The notes under the pieces were generated by a model. The model did no database searches. It was not told the DNA's origin and saw only the letters and a list, made by a program, of their open reading frames with translations. Positions 53,861-63,895 of a DNA stretch of 64,000 nucleotides are shown here, piece after piece. The DNA lies in contig CM056586.1 of the NCBI GenBank assembly GCA_029721435.1, positions 69,713,679 to 69,777,678 on the forward strand, read 5' to 3'. The stretch's first letter is position 1, and each line of letters begins with the position of its first letter. The translations under genes were made by a program, and so were the position numbers. The DNA is from Gymnothorax reevesii (taxonomy: Eukaryota > Chordata > Actinopteri > Anguilliformes > Muraenidae).

Positions 53861-54081
53861 AATGAACATGTGGAATTTAGCGCCACGGTACAGGACCTGG
53901 AAAAACGTCATAAGCATGAAGACACAAACAGACAAAAATAAAAGTATAACGAGTAATTTTGCTAATAAATACACGAGGAATAATGTTATCATTGTTTAGC
54001 ATTTAGTTACATATCGATAGAAAAACATTTGATTTTGAAAATGCTATTTGACACTCACGTATCTGCGAGGACTCCATTCAG

Positions 54082-54091
54082 GCGCGGGAAA
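54082..54091 (+). promoter_or_regulatory. cdca7: E2F-type site upstream of cdca7
   Basis: GCGCGGGAAA fits the E2F consensus (TTTSSCGC on the other strand) and lies 149 bp before the start codon, in a locally GC-rich stretch. CDCA7 is a known E2F1-induced gene in mammals, so the site makes sense. Transcription start not determined. Confidence 0.6.
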
Positions 54092-54239
54092 TCTGCGTTT
54101 GGGTTTCATCCTCAAACCTGCAGCTCAGCTGTGGGGTGGAATCAGTGCTGGAGTGTCTGTAGGAGCGGCGGCTGCATTCGTTAAATTGTTTGGTCTTCAA
54201 CATATAACTTGCCTCGTTTGCCTATTGCTATACAACTAA

Positions 54240-54260
54240 ATGGCTCCTTCACGCACAAAG
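54240..54260 (+). CDS. cdca7: cdca7 exon 1, coding part (7 codons)
   Basis: ATG GCT context, encoding MAPSRTK, donor gtaaga. A TAA in the same frame ends immediately before the ATG, so the reading cannot extend upstream. The amino terminus differs from human, so this exon is supported mainly by frame and splice sites. Confidence 0.75.
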
Positions 54261-57200
54261 GTAAGAAAGAACTAGAACTGTCCTATTATTTACGCATGTG
54301 ATTTTCTGAAAGTCGGTTTACTTTGGTGGAAGCAGTGGTAGGTTTTTAGAAGTTGGCTATTTGCGGGGCACTTCGAATTAACGTTCTTAAACTTAACTTT
54401 TTTATGTTCCTTGGGTTGTAGTGGTATAAATGCCTGGAAGCTTTCACTAACAATTTGGTGAGTTTAGCCGACGCGATAGAAAATTGACTTTGCTTCACGG
54501 AGATTTAATAATGTAATATTCCCTACCGCTGCAAGTCCTTCTTGTTACATGGGCACTGGACCGTGGTTTGCTGACAAGTTAACAGCTGAGTGCATGTGAC
54601 TCGTCTGATACCGTTCACATTCTGGTTTTTATCCGTCTGTAGAAACGTTATTAGCGTCTGATACACAATTTCTCGGGGTATTATTGTTGCAAGGTCCATA
54701 AGTTGAGGGGAGTGTCCTTCTCCAGGGGCGTGGACAGACCTTTTGCCGCGAAATCTGCAGGGTGGCAGGCGCTCCCCTCCAAACTCTGATAAGAAACTTA
54801 TCAAAACGAACGGAAATAAAAATGTGTTTAATGTTGCGCCTGTTTTATCCAATAATAAATTAATCGGAGGGGGGAAATATTTTGCACTTTAAGAACATTA
54901 GCTCCATCAGACAGTTGATCTGACATTTCCCTTTTCCAGATCATTGGGTTTCTTGCTCAGTTGTTCGAATGAAAGGTTATAAGTTGCTCCTTTTAATTAT
55001 GCTTGAGTTTTACTTGCTTTGAGTAATCATGTATGGCTAGTAGTCGGTGAATCTGGCGAACCCAGCTGACTTTCCCAGATAGTTCATGACTGAGCCAGAT
55101 GCTTAGTTTGGAGCAACATGAACTTAAGCAAAACTGGCTGTAAGCTTATGCTATTTTCCCTGGTGGGTGCGCTCAGATAAACGGAGGCAGATTCAGTGAA
55201 CAAACATAAAGTGAGCCTTTGAGTTATTGGCTCCTCTGACTGGCAATGCTTGAAAAATACCAAGGATCATGTCAGTTTGAATGTGCACTTCTCGCATAAA
55301 GGCACATCCCATGTCTTCAGGGCAGTTTTTTCCTACAGCAGTTTAGGTCATGGAATAGCTTTTTCTGGTGTATGAGAAATTGACATTTCTCAGAGTGCAC
55401 CTTCAAATTTTAAACGGTCTAATACCAGTTATAAGTGAAGAAATCCTGATATAATTATTGAAATGAAATGCTGTACATCTAATGTTTCAATGAAAGCAAA
55501 CAAAATTATTTGTTCATTTTAATCAACCCTTAGAGCGCTAAATTCAGTTATTGTTTCTCAATGATGTAAGATGTCAATCAAAGCTTTTGAAAACTTCTGG
55601 TGACTTTATTATGCTTCCGCAGGGGAGCTCTTTAAAGCAAGTTGCCACATGATAGGTTTTCAGCAGCTCAAGAATTTAATTTTTATTTAAAAAAATGTAT
55701 TTCAGTTCTTTAGTGATTAAGTCAGTTTCCTCCAAATCATGGGTCCAGTTCACCTAAAAGTTTAACCTCTTCAGCTCTGCTGTGTCATGTAGGTTCTTCA
55801 AATGCAGCTGCTTTATTGAAACCTTTGGCACTTCAGGCCTGTTTTCAATGGTAGTGGAGTTCCTGAGGTTTCCAAAGACTCCAGATTTGTCCAGCTGAAT
55901 TACAGGGAAAAGTTGATATTTTCTAGATCTTGTGCATCATCTAGAAAAGAGGCCATTGTAAAATGTCTACATGCATTGATGATGGTTATTATGGCCGTTG
56001 GAGTGTATTGACTCCATTTTTGACTACATGGCTTCTGATTTGATGGCAGCAGACTCCTGTGACCCCAAGCATCAGGATGAATCTGCGGAGCTACCGCAAT
56101 GCCCCTCTGGTTCCCATGGAAACGTCATCCTCATCTGATGACAGCTGTGACAGTTTTGGTTCCGATGGCTTCTCCAACACTGTAAGTGTTAATGGCTGAA
56201 AGTCTTGTGCTGCAGGGGTTAGTTTCCCTGTGTGATCTCCGGTCAGACTGTTGGCAGGGTGCCATCTTTAACCTCAGAAGTTTGAGACGGTTGGCACTGA
56301 TGTGCCGTTGTGTGGTGCTCATGCTAATGCTTGTAATTTCTGCTGTCTTAGAAGAGGCCATGTTTAAGAGCCAGGGGCCCAGAGAATATTTCCAAAGGGT
56401 TTGGGGCCACTTCTGATGAGGAGTCGTCTGATGGGTTTGCCGCTGCAGATGTGACCTCTGCGATGGAGACCATGGTGAGTTTCAATCAATGGCTGAATAT
56501 CTGATTTTTACTTGAGCTCTGTGTTAAATCAATCATGTTAAACACTCAGTGAAATAAATTTTTCTCCCCCTGCTGGGGGAATATTGAAATGGAGCTAGTT
56601 CGTCCATCTGAGTTGGTTTGGACAGCTTTTCTCAGCAAGTACTTTGCCAAGATGAATGACAGTTTGTGTGGGTGTGCCACTAGTCATGACATTGATTGGA
56701 TTTGAACATGGGATTCAGTGGTGGCAAGGGGGAATCGATGAGTCCTACTGTCTACATTGGCGAAGTTGTTACTTGAATATGAGGCACGTGTGGAGCTATG
56801 ATGTTGGGTGTAGGTGGTGAGGGATTAGCTGGAGGAAGGGATTTGTCAGTTGTAATCCTGGGTTCCACATTTCAGAATGTGGACGTCGCCCCTCAAAGCC
56901 CTGAGCCTCTTCGTCGCGTCCGACGGTCCCCGACCTTGAAGGTGGCGATGAAGTTCCCAACCAAGAAAACTGTCGGCAAGACCCCTCCTCCAAAGGCGGC
57001 CCCTCAGTCTGAAGGCCGAGAGTCGGACTCTGAAGAGGGCGAGAATTTCTTGGACAAGAGGGCGATTAACATCAGGCAGAATAAGGCCATGGTGAGTCGG
57101 GTGCGGGTGAATGTATGCCTGAGTACTGTGGCTGCGTACTCCAATGATGCTGACGTGACTGTATATGCATGAACACTGACTTCATGCGTTTCTTCTTTTC

Positions 57201-59270
57201 AGCTGGCAAAGCTGATGGCCGAGCTGAATAAAGTCCCGGGCCTGGTCCCCGGGAGGCCGTCTCCTCTGGCAGGCAATACGGTGAGTGTGCAGATAACTGC
57301 CTGCTGGGGCCCCTTCAATTGCACTGCTTTTCTGAGCTCTGAAATCTTGCGCTGAAGATGCTGCAGTCGGGCCTTGAGGTTCAGCGGTGCTGCTGGACTC
57401 CTTCACTCCCACGCGATCCAGTGCTGTAACGGTTTAGTCAGATATCTGCTGTGTCCTCTGGAAATTGGTCTCTGCTTATCAGATAAGACTGGGGGGAAAA
57501 AACCAGCTGAAGGGCTGGTCGCAAAGGTCAATTTTGTATATCGCTGCCTTGGTGACTATACTGCTTCTACCTATAAGGTGTGTCCTTGTGTACTGTAGCC
57601 ATTTTTTCATTCGCAGGTTTATTACCTGCACTCTGGCGTTGCCATGTTGATGAGACTATCCTGTTAATTGCCTAATATTCGGGGATGTATTTGATGGCAT
57701 GTTTTTCTCTCGGCAGCCTCGTCGCATTCCCCGTCGTTCTGCAGGAACCCCCGGCTCTGTTCGGAGGAACCCCGAGCGTACGTCTCGGCCCCACACACGG
57801 TCCCGCTCCCTCATCGACGGCCCCCCGTCGCCTGCACCGGAGGAGGACCCTGAGGACCGGTTCAGCCTGGTGCGCAAGAGCCGCTACTATGAAGAGGTGA
57901 CTGATGAGGAGGTGAGTGTCCCTTCTGGCAGAATCTGCATCGTCCGGAGCCCAGAGCCCCGCTCCTCATGCACAACCACTGGGACTGTGTTCAGCTGAGG
58001 TGTACATGCAACTGGGTCACTTGGACGGCTGAAATAAGTTCTGCATTTATCCATTTTTATTTGCTTCCATATTTGGGTTTGAGAGAAATTATCACAGTCT
58101 TTTCCAAGTAATAATTATAGAGTTGTATTATAGGGCCTCTGTTGGAACACTCATGGTAAAGGTATTTATTGTGCAAACATGCACCCTACAGCAGGATTTA
58201 TTTGGATTTATAGTTCTTTTAATCGAGTGTGTTGGTCTTGTTCTCCGCTTTTCAGAGGGAACCACGTCGGCGTAGCTACAACGGTGTGCTCGCCATTCCT
58301 CACGTGGTCCGTCCTGTGGAGGACATCTCAGAGTTTGAGCTTGAGAATATTTGCACCAACGTTCGAGAGAAGGTCTACGACCGCTCCTCAGTGAGTCTCC
58401 ATCCTTGATTCTCGAGAGTAAATGGCCTGATGGTTCTGCTGTGGACTGCTGTAAAATGTTGGGTTTTATTTGGACCCACAGGGATCCACTTGCCACCAGT
58501 GCCGACAGAAGACCAAGGATACGAAGACAAACTGCCGTAACCCTGAGTGCGTTGGTGTTCGGGGTCAGTTTTGCGGCCCGTGTCTCCGGAACCGTTATGG
58601 TGAAGAGGTCCGAGATGCCCTGCTGGACCCAGTAAGTTCTGAGCTGCTTGTTGGTCTGGTAATTTAATCTGGTAATTTCAGGTGATCTGAAGGCTGCATT
58701 TTGGACTTGTCTAGAATTGACATTTACTGTTTGTTCACTTGTCACTTTTCTGTGAATTTGCATTAATTGTATCTTCCCGGCAAAGAAGGCTGGGAGATGC
58801 CATGGTTTAATTCTGGCCCTGTGGCGACCGAAGGGGGGCGGGGGTTTACGGTACTGGGTAGTCTTAAGAACCACTGTGGATGTGATTTGAGGTTGAGTCT
58901 GATAAAATTTTAATTGTAACATTATTAAATGAGTTGCCAGTTTTAGAGATTATTAGCAATTGGTAAACACTCAGTTTGCAGTAAGGCTGGTGTTTTGACT
59001 GAATATTGGACCTTAACATTGAGTCCTGTCCTCAGGAGTGGCTCTGCCCGCCATGCAGAGGAATCTGTAACTGCAGCTTCTGCCGAGCTCGTGACGGACG
59101 CTGTGCCACCGGTGTCCTCGTCTACCTGGCTAAATACCACGGCTACGACAACGTACATGCCTACCTGCTCAGGTGACCAGTTCTTGTCCAGCTATGCCTG
59201 AATGTGGTTGGGTGGGATTGTGTGTGTGCGTGCAACTTTGTTATGCATATTGACGGATGCTTTTATTTAC

Positions 59271-59312
<42 letters not shown>

Positions 59313-59324
59313 GATGATGTGTGT

Positions 59325-59363
<39 letters not shown>

Positions 59364-59388
59364 GTAATCTATTTAGCGCTCTAAGGAT

Positions 59389-59468
<80 letters not shown>

Positions 59469-59501
59469 AATATAAATATAAATATAAATATAAATATATA
59501 A

Positions 59502-59570
<69 letters not shown>

Positions 59571-59578
59571 TAAATATA

Positions 59579-59619
<41 letters not shown>

Positions 59620-59971
59620 TTTATATATATTTATATATATATATTTATATATATTTATTTTATATATATTTATATATATTTATATTATATAAAGGTTATA
59701 GCGGAAATAAATGTAATTATCCTGAGCTGTTGAAAGCCTATCACGTGGCAACTTGTTTAAAAGAGCTCCCCTGCAGGGGATGATGGGTTTTAAACATCTG
59801 ATATCAATATCGTGCATCATTGGGTAACTATAGTTGCCTATACACTCTAAGGTATAAGGTCACGGCCTTTTGGAGGCAAACTTGTCCTGAGGTTAAAGTA
59901 TGTGAGTAATGACTTTCTCCCCGCCCCTTTCACTCTGCAGCCTGAAGCGAGAGATGGAAGCGAGCCAGTGA
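54240..59971 (+). CDS. cdca7: cdca7, cell division cycle-associated protein 7
   Basis: Nuclear zinc-finger protein that recruits the chromatin remodeller HELLS/LSH to hemimethylated DNA and supports maintenance DNA methylation; human mutations cause ICF syndrome type 3. CDS = join(54240..54260, 54422..54457, 56053..56181, 56352..56474, 56876..57091, 57203..57280, 57717..57911, 58256..58390, 58482..58631, 59036..59172, 59941..59971): 1251 nt, 416 residues, all GT-AG. Conserved blocks are [13 protein letters not shown] (about 42-54), [12 protein letters not shown] (about 164-175), an Arg-rich NLS-like stretch (202-225), [20 protein letters not shown], and a cysteine-rich domain from 312 to near the end. 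It is adjacent to map3k20 in the same orientation, as in human. An in-frame TAA directly precedes the chosen ATG. The fish paralogue label (a or b) is not decided. Confidence 0.95.
54422..54457 (+). CDS. cdca7: cdca7 exon 2 (36 nt)
   Basis: Acceptor gggttgtag, encoding [12 protein letters not shown], donor gtgagt. Keeps phase 0. Small exon without obvious human counterpart, accepted for strong splice sites and the open join. Confidence 0.7.
54458..55522 (+). other. cdca7 intron 2, first part
   Basis: Nothing recognised. Confidence 0.5.
55523..55716 (-). mobile_element. TTAA MITE copy (piggyBac-like), inverted
   Basis: TCAACCCTTAGAGCGCT start (TTAA mutated to TCAA), then the complement of the family body (ATGATGTAAGATGTCAATCA, GGGGAGCTCTTTAAA, CACATGATAGGTTTTC). 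Far end degraded. Confidence 0.8.
55717..56052 (+). other. cdca7 intron 2, last part
   Basis: AT-rich, with a tandem acceptor at the end (cagcag). Segment 55800-55910 weakly resembles 630-730 (GCAGCTGCT...TTCAAACC, GGTTTCCAA, GTCCAGCTGAATTACAGGGA), indicating a shared unnamed repeat. Confidence 0.5.
56053..56181 (+). CDS. cdca7: cdca7 exon 3: SSSSDD motif
   Basis: Encodes [20 protein letters not shown], then [20 protein letters not shown] and SNT; donor gtaagt. The [14 protein letters not shown] block is almost identical to human. The acceptor is NAGNAG, so one Gln may be included or skipped. Confidence 0.95.
56352..56474 (+). CDS. cdca7: cdca7 exon 4
   Basis: Acceptor gtcttag, encoding [20 protein letters not shown], then [20 protein letters not shown] and M; donor gtgagt. 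Acidic, weakly conserved spacer. Confidence 0.88.
56475..56875 (+). other. cdca7 intron 4
   Basis: Nothing recognised in this 401-bp intron. Confidence 0.5.
56876..57091 (+). CDS. cdca7: cdca7 exon 5
   Basis: Acceptor catttcag; encodes [20 protein letters not shown] and, later, [15 protein letters not shown]; donor gtgagt. Matches human LRVAMKFPARS and NFLEKRALNIKQNKAM. Confidence 0.95.
57203..57280 (+). CDS. cdca7: cdca7 exon 6
   Basis: Acceptor cttttcag, encoding [20 protein letters not shown], then PLAGNT; donor gtgagt. Human LAKLMSELESFPG. Confidence 0.94.
57281..57716 (+). other. cdca7 intron 6
   Basis: Nothing recognised in this 436-bp intron. Confidence 0.5.
57717..57911 (+). CDS. 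cdca7: cdca7 exon 7: basic region
   Basis: Acceptor ctcggcag, encoding [34 protein letters not shown], then an acidic stretch and [14 protein letters not shown]; donor gtgagt. Human [20 protein letters not shown] and MLVRKRK are the equivalents; the Arg clusters are likely nuclear-localisation signals. Confidence 0.95.
57912..58255 (+). other. cdca7 intron 7
   Basis: Nothing recognised in this 344-bp intron. Confidence 0.5.
58256..58390 (+). CDS. cdca7: cdca7 exon 8
   Basis: Acceptor cttttcag, encoding [20 protein letters not shown], then [20 protein letters not shown] and YDRSS; donor gtgagt. Human equivalent [27 protein letters not shown]. Confidence 0.95.
58482..58631 (+). CDS. cdca7: cdca7 exon 9: zinc-finger domain, first half
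   Basis: Acceptor acccacag, encoding [50 protein letters not shown]; donor gtaagt. Six cysteines in CxxC-type pairs. The residues equal to human Arg274, Gly294 and Arg304, altered in ICF3, are all retained. Confidence 0.98.
58632..59035 (+). other. cdca7 intron 9
   Basis: Nothing recognised in this 404-bp intron. Confidence 0.5.
59036..59172 (+). CDS. cdca7: cdca7 exon 10: zinc-finger domain, second half
   Basis: Acceptor tcctcag, encoding [45 protein letters not shown] plus two bases of Ser; donor gtgacc. Five further cysteines plus the GRCATG cysteine. Nearly identical to human. Confidence 0.97.
59173..59940 (+). repeat. cdca7 last intron: microsatellites and MITE remnant
   Basis: Holds an ATT run (about 59274-59311), a T-run (59328-59360), about 310 bp of TA/ATAAAT repeats (59387-59695) and, at 59700-59860, a TTAA-family MITE copy (CACGTGGCAACTTG, AGAGCTCCCCTGCAGGGG). 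A lone TTTAGCGCTCTAAGG at 59373-59387 is another piece of that MITE. Confidence 0.88.
59941..59971 (+). CDS. cdca7: cdca7 exon 11: last 10 codons
   Basis: Acceptor cactctgcag, completing Ser and encoding LKREMEASQ before TGA. Human ends LKSLKQEFEMQA, so this is the natural C-terminus. Confidence 0.93.
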
Positions 59972-60118
59972 ACCACTTCCTTGAAAGCCTGTACTTTTTG
60001 GCCCGTGGCACTGTGTAAAGCCCTTTGATTTGCGGCTGTGTTCCATCACCCTTATACCACTTACCCTATGCAGGGTCTGCTTCTCCTGTTTGTGTTCCAG
60101 GGAAATGCTTTTAAGGCA

Positions 60119-60228
60119 TCCCAGATAGCAAGCTCCTCCACTCCGGATCTGCCCCAGCCCTGTGCCAACTCCAGCTGATCCAGCTCAGAGCCGGGGCAGA
60201 TTCGGAGTGGAGGTGCTTGCTATCTGGG
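60119..60228. repeat. Hairpin repeat in the cdca7 3' UTR
   Basis: Arms of about 36 bp, CCCAGATAGCAAGCTCCTCC... against ...GGTGCTTGCTATCTGGG, with two mismatches, and a loop of about 38 bp. Looks like a foldback MITE; no target duplication identified. Confidence 0.85.
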
Positions 60229-60594
60229 GCAGTTATCGTTCTGAATGTTTGACGCTTTTATGGTCCCTATGAAAATTCGAACATTTGCGAGTATCTTTTG
60301 CACGTGGATTTGTACATTTATTGACTAGAGGCACTTGTAATGAAATGCAGTTTGGCTTTTTAAGTGTTGAGTCCTTATGAATTGAAAAGGAGTGTATGTA
60401 GTCGCTGCGGTTGCATGTGCGAATGTGATTACTTGATTTTCGTACTGTTAAACTGAGGGTGTGCCTACCAAATCAGTAATGACATGAGCTTTTATCAGTC
60501 TTGTTCAATTACAGTGTGTTTTTCCTCAGTCTGGATTTTTTAAAATTTGTTTTAATGCAATGGCCTTTGATCCCGTTTTAAAATGTTTTTCTGC

Positions 60595-60600
60595 ATTAAA
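60595..60600 (+). terminator. cdca7: Poly(A) signal ATTAAA for cdca7
   Basis: CTGCATTAAACTTGAAATTG, 624 bp after the stop codon, in an AT-rich stretch. Confidence 0.55.
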
Positions 60601-60620
60601 CTTGAAATTGTTATAATCTG

Positions 60621-61255
60621 GTATTCATTCTTTGAAACTAATTGAACTTTGGTTCAAGGGCAGGGTGGGAGGCAGAATTGTGTTTTTACACAGAAATATT
60701 TTGTTGCATCAGAGAACTGTATCGTTTGAAAGTTTGAGGACTCAACAATCTAATTATATCCCCGAAACTGATATTTCAAGATATATCATGGTTTTGCCGC
60801 CGCTGCGTCCTCAGATTTTAGCTGTTAGCGCTATAACTCGCAAAATACTTTACATTGGCTTCTCATTTTTAGCATATGGGTAGATTAGGGCCCTATGAAA
60901 TCAGTTTTATTTTTTTTTTCTGTTTACCACTGAATTCCCAATTTTTTTTTTTTTTTTTTTTTCCCCCCCCAATTTTACCATCAGAGTGCTATTTGTTAAT
61001 CAATAAAATGTTCACTAATAAAATAGAAATGACCTTAAATTCGTTGATGCAACCCTCAATTTTCCTCAGTACTTAGTCAGAACAAGTACTGCGTAATGAC
61101 GCAATATAACATTCCACTGTGATTTAAAGAATTTTTTTTTTTTTTTTTTTTAAATCAAATCAAATTTATTCTTGCATAGTTGACAGTTAGTTGACATGAG
61201 GCTGTAAGGATTACAGTAAACAATTTTTTGAGTATTACAGTACTTTTGGGTATTT
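60621..61255 (+). other. Intergenic, T-runs and repeat fragment
   Basis: T-runs near 60910, 60945 and 61130-61152. 60755-60865 (TATATCCCCGAAACTGATAT, GTTAGCGCTATAACTC) resembles the start of the repeat at 61652. Confidence 0.5.
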
Positions 61256-61650
61256 TATTTCACAAATTTACAAGATGTGCCATGTCCAGAATTATTCATA
61301 CCCTTTTCTCAGTAATTGATGGCAAAGCCTTTACCCACATTAGTCTCCAAATGCCTCCTGAGGTTGATCACAAGGTTTCTACACGTTTCCACAGGGATTT
61401 TGGCCCACTCCTCTTTGGCAAACTCCTCCAGGTCCTTAAAGTTTAAGGGTTTCCTTGCCATGACCTTGGTCTTCAGTTCCCTCCGCAGATTCTCAATAGG
61501 ACAGGTCAGAGCTCTGGCTTGGCCACTCCAAAACGTCACTTTGTTGTCCATTAGCCATTTCTTGACGGATTTGGTCATTTGGTTAGGATCATTATCCTGA
61601 TGGAAGATCCATTCCTGCCCAAGACCAACTAGAAGATCTGCTGTAATTAT
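61256..61650 (-). pseudogene. Tc1 transposase C-terminal fragment
   Basis: Minus-strand reading gives WIFHQDNDPNQMTKSVKKWL, including the second catalytic Asp region, then PIENLRRELKTKVMARKPLN and EEFAKEEWAKIPVETCRNLV. The N-terminal half is missing, replaced by the repeat starting at 61652. It is a different Tc1 subfamily copy from the one at 48276. Confidence 0.88.
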
Positions 61651-61651
61651 T

Positions 61652-62302
61652 ATATCCCCGAACGGCGTTTCGGGGATATTATGTTTGTGGTCTGACTCCT
61701 GCCGCACCGCCCTACATGTTAGCGCGATAACTTCAGTAATATTTCAATTAGAAATATCATGTTTTGCATAGAACAAAGAACTGCTTTACAATTTCTAGAT
61801 TGGCCACCAGGGGCCAAAAACTGAAATCACTGTTTTTATCGTATCTCTGGAAATATTTGTCCGATTGACCTCAAATCAAGTGCAAATGAATGGTCATGAC
61901 CTGAGGATGTCCCCCATTATGACATCATACCTGTTTGGTTCGAAATTTTGACACAAGGTGGAGCTTTGTCACATAAAATTCACCATTTTGGCCATATCTT
62001 TGGGACCATTTGTCCAGCTGAAACTATGTGCAACTGCAAGGTCATGACCTCACAACGTGTCACATGATGACGTCATGCCTGCATGGTTCAATATTTTGCC
62101 ACCAGGTGGAGCTTTTTGATTGGAAATTACCATTTTGGCCATATCTTCAGAACCATTTGTCTGATTGACCTGAACTTAAGTGCAAATGAAAGGTCATGAC
62201 CTGAGGGGCTTTTTTTAATTGTATTGGGTCTATTCGAGGATTGGGGGCGTTCAGGGATATACCCCAAGCCGCCGCCTCCGACGGCATAAGCCTAGATTAT
62301 TT
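61652..62302 (+). repeat. Repeat with hairpin start and internal tandem units
   Basis: Starts with a perfect 11-bp-arm hairpin (ATATCCCCGAA/TTCGGGGATAT, 61652-61679). Inside are about 2.5 tandem units of some 150 bp with AAATGAATGGTCATGACCT, GGTGGAGCTTT and CCATTTTGGCCATATCTT. Ends CCGACGGCATAAGCCTAG. The ending (short GC hairpin then CTAG) is compatible with a non-autonomous Helitron, unproved. Confidence 0.55.
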
Positions 62303-62525
62303 TTTTTATTTTTAATAAGCTTTGATTCAGTAATCCCTATTCTGGGTGTATTCCATTCTAGGAAAGAATGTACTATAGTAATAATTAAACAATGATTGAA
62401 CAAACTGACACACAGATACATCAGCTCTTTCACCTCTGGGGGACGACGTTATGTCATAATTTGCATGCACACAATTCATTAATGCTCAAGACATATTGTA
62501 GGCTATGTAACGGTTATATAAGTTG
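62303..62525 (+). other. Intergenic spacer
   Basis: AT-rich, nothing recognised. Confidence 0.4.
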
Positions 62526-62840
62526 TTAAGCTAACATAAGATGACAAATGACGATGTTTAAGACCCTGCAATCCCTGGTATTTGTAGTCTCGTCTGCGAC
62601 AACGATAAACTTCCCACAGATCTTTTGTTGCACCGAAGGGATGTGTTGCTTGAACACTCGGGGCAGGTGAATTTGACAAAGGCTTCTCGCACTCGCGTCT
62701 TTACATTCAATGTAATCTGGACGCGCGAATATTTTCTTCAGCGTTCGGTGGAAACGTAGCTTTACGAACCGCATTTCAGTCAAATTATGCCGATTTCCGC
62801 GGAATTCCGCTTTTATCAAGAGTCCGTTTTTATTGGCCAA
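62526..62840 (-). pseudogene. hAT-like transposase fragment
   Basis: Minus-strand frame ends with IHLPRVFKQHIPSVQQKICG and KFIVVADETTNTRDCRVLNI, similar in pattern to the region around the first catalytic Asp of hAT-type transposases (VDETTD). Only about 105 residues; the rest of the enzyme is not found. Confidence 0.5.
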
Positions 62841-62870
62841 TCATAGTGGCCGAGTAGATATGATGGAGGA

Positions 62871-63105
62871 TGAACTGCAAGTCCTAGGTTTGCCACCAAG
62901 TGGCGCTATATTGAAAAAAATCATTTTATTTTTTTATTTTTTGTTTTAACCATAACTCTGGAACAATGACTTGCACAGACCTCAAATTTGCCTCATATTG
63001 TAGGTCTAGTACAGGGGAATCTAATAAAGGGGGCTTCGAGGATTAGGGAATTTCTGGGCTACACCCCTTTCTGTCGGCCGCCGACAGCATAGGCCTAGTT
63101 GTTCA
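62871..63105 (+). repeat. Second copy (3' part) of the 61652 repeat family
   Basis: TTTGCCACCAAGTGGCGCTA, CCATAACTCTGGAACAATGA and the ending GCCGACAGCATAGGCCTAG mirror the first copy. Confidence 0.55.
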
Positions 63106-63228
63106 AGCTTTTTATGATGGAAATACTGCCGTAAAAATACCATTTAAAATTTTGTCGTAACTACCTTCAGTCTGACAGCGCGGTCCCTTACAGATTGGAT
63201 TGTATTGCGTTGTTCAGAGATTAAAATG

Positions 63229-63895
63229 CACTGCCTGGCCAAAAAAGGTGTTGCACATTTTTTAATATTATTATTATTATTTTGATATGGTTTTATCTTT
63301 GATCACAGTGCAAATTCATCCTGGCATGTTTTCACCATCGGAAGCATTGTTTCAATGCATATCCAACCAGAGTTGCATTAACTTTTGGCCAAAATCTTGT
63401 TACTGACAACTAGAGGGTTAACCAACTCCGAAAGTCATCTCCAGCACATCCCAAAGACTGACTTTAGGTCAGGACTCTGGTGGCCAAATCATGCAAATTC
63501 CTCATGCTCTGAACTGCTGTTTCACAAAATGAGCGCGGTGAATCTTGGCATTGTTATCCTGGAATATGCCTGTGCTTTCAGGGGTTTAAAAAATCCATTA
63601 ATGGGATAACCTGGTCATTCAGCATTCTGGAAGTCTGGTGACTTCATTGCATTGCTGCATAATGCTAGTGAGCCTTGACCTGAACAATGGAAGCAATCCC
63701 ACATCATCACACTGCCTTGAGATGTTTATACAGCGGGCACATTACATGACAAGTGCATCGTTTCATGGGCTTCCTTTCTTACCCAGGTGTGCCCGTCGCA
63801 GCGGAATAGGGTGTCTGGACTAATCAGACCACATGAACCTTTTCCATTGCTCCACGGCTCCAATCTTAATGCCTTCTGGGAAATTGAAGTTTTTA
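63229..63895 (-). mobile_element. Tc1/mariner relic with CTGGCCAAA end
   Basis: Starts CACTGCCTGGCCAAAAAAGG, a fish Tc1-like terminus; the body resembles the antisense of a transposase (CACATCATCACACTGCCTTG, GGTGTCTGGACTAATCAGAC) with no open frame. Cut off near 63895 by a GTCT-headed repeat. Confidence 0.65.

Larger units (their letters stand above)
59972..60620 (+). other. cdca7: cdca7 3' UTR
   Basis: From the stop to shortly after the ATTAAA at 60595. Contains the hairpin at 60119-60228. Confidence 0.65.

Noticed and set aside
53576..53941. 121-residue open frame shortly before cdca7
   Set aside because: Its middle is a repeat also present inverted at 46470-46650, and there is no family similarity, so it is not a gene or a cdca7 upstream exon.
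54048..54239. Open frame ending directly at the cdca7 start codon
   Set aside because: It begins without ATG and ends in TAA just before the ATG. It is 5' UTR/promoter sequence; the hydrophobic reading has no support.
56131..56416. Opposed 76-residue open frames around cdca7 exons 3 and 4
   Set aside because: They cross the well-supported exon boundaries and intron 3 and have no similarity.
58128..58922. 264-residue minus-strand open frame over cdca7 exons 8-9
   Set aside because: Antisense to exons with near-identical human counterparts; no domain seen, so it is a chance opening.
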